Assembly: GCA_030655595.1 (NCBI GenBank)
Contig: JAUSNQ010000156.1
Coordinates: forward strand, 1-6,954
Origin: Paludibacter sp.
GTDB lineage: Bacteria; Bacteroidota; Bacteroidia; Bacteroidales; Paludibacteraceae
DNA: 6,954 nt
Direction of reading: 5' to 3'
The notes under the pieces were generated by a model. The model did not search any database and was not told the DNA's origin. It worked only from the letters and a program-made list of their open reading frames with translations. Positions within the stretch are counted from its first letter, which is position 1. Each line of letters opens with the position of its first letter. Below are positions 6,337 to 6,954 of this stretch, in pieces. The position numbers and the translations under genes are program-made.

Positions 6337-6954
6337 TTATTGTAAGCGGAAATTAACAGGCAATGTGTATTTTACACGTACGGTTTTTCCGCGTTGTTTA
6401 CCCGGTGACCATTTTGGCATCCCTGAGATTACACGAATTGCTTCTGCGTCCAAACTTCTGTCGACACTCCTCACTACCTCTATGTCAACGATAGAGCCAT
6501 CGCGGTTTACAACAAACTGACAGATAACACGTCCCTGTATGCCACTTTCTTGTGCAATAACCGGATATTTGATGTTGTCACTCAAATATTTAAATAGTGC
6601 AGCATCTCCTCCGGGAAACGATGGCATGGATTCCACAACCATGAACACCACATCAGTATCCTCTTCGATAACAGGGCCCTGAATAGGAGCCTGAATTACC
6701 ACCTGTTTGTCTTTGTCATCTTCTGTGTCGATAATAATCTCGGCAGTTTCCACGTCGTCTTCTACCACATTAAGCACCTCGATTACCTCTGGTACTTCAG
6801 GTGGAGGAGGTGGAGGTAATACTTCAGCAGTTTGGATGATTTCTATTTCATCTTCCAAAATAACATCTAAAGCTACATTATCGTAAATAGTAACTTCTTG
6901 TTTCGTCCACTCCAAGGCAATGTAAATCAACGACAAAACCACGATGAATCCCAT
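6337..6954 (-). CDS. tonB: Energy transducer TonB (5' end probably outside window)
   Basis: Inner-membrane-anchored periplasmic protein that, with ExbB/ExbD, passes proton-motive force to TonB-dependent outer-membrane receptors. Visible order: a membrane anchor (about 2-15, FIVVLSLIYIALEW), an acidic linker with PPPPPPEVPEV (47-57) and LNVVEDDVETAEIIID, then the TonB C-terminal domain (about 105-205) with PSFPGGDAALFKYL, the YP pair (130-131), GIQGRVICQFVVNRDGS (138-154) and MPKWSPGKQRGKTVRVKYTL before the terminal VNFRLQ. The ATG at the very edge (6954) sits where Bacteroides homologues have an internal residue just before the membrane helix. They normally carry about 20 more charged residues (MELKK...-like) before it, so the true start is very likely beyond the window. 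The gene ends in TAA at 6337 and is followed by a strong terminator. Bacteroidota often have several tonB copies, so which receptors it serves cannot be told. Confidence 0.92.
   Translation of the reverse strand: MGFIVVLSLIYIALEWTKQEVTIYDNVALDVILEDEIEIIQTAEVLPPPPPPEVPEVIEVLNVVEDDVETAEIIIDTEDDKDKQVVIQAPIQGPVIEEDTDVVFMVVESMPSFPGGDAALFKYLSDNIKYPVIAQESGIQGRVICQFVVNRDGSIVDIEVVRSVDRSLDAEAIRVISGMPKWSPGKQRGKTVRVKYTLPVNFRLQ

Overview
The window looks like chromosomal housekeeping DNA from a member of the Bacteroidota, most likely order Bacteroidales. The evidence is a TonB with a six-proline run followed by an acidic linker, a type II branched-chain aminotransferase and an EPSP synthase with Bacteroides-like motifs, a DUF4954 beta-helix protein typical of this group, A/T-rich leaders without clear Shine-Dalgarno sites, and moderately low GC. 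This assignment rests on remembered family features, not on a search.

Layout, left to right. The 3' end of ilvE (branched-chain aminotransferase) enters on the + strand and stops at 452. Everything else is on the - strand. Read in the direction of transcription, the order is: tonB (6954 to 6337, its start lies outside the window), a strong hairpin terminator (6246-6279), a possible 23-codon small ORF (6160-6231), hflX (6141 to 4945), a DUF4954 gene (4955 to 2961), an iron-containing alcohol dehydrogenase of the YqhD/BdhA type (2854 to 1688), and aroA (1663 to 398). hflX and the DUF4954 gene overlap by 11 bp and are probably translationally coupled. The dehydrogenase and aroA are 24 bp apart and probably co-transcribed. 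aroA and ilvE are convergent and overlap tail to tail by 55 bp.

Functionally the genes are mixed: energy transduction to outer-membrane receptors (TonB), ribosome rescue (HflX), aldehyde/alcohol redox chemistry, the shikimate pathway (AroA) and branched-chain amino acid transamination (IlvE). The only protein without a known function is the DUF4954 product. It is also the most interesting part of the window: a left-handed beta-helix followed by a histidine-rich core and a long helical tail, coupled to hflX. Its gene ends in a G6 tract followed by an 8-bp tandem repeat that places stop codons in all three frames. No mobile element, CRISPR array, tRNA or rRNA was seen, and no stretch longer than 300 bases lacks a gene.
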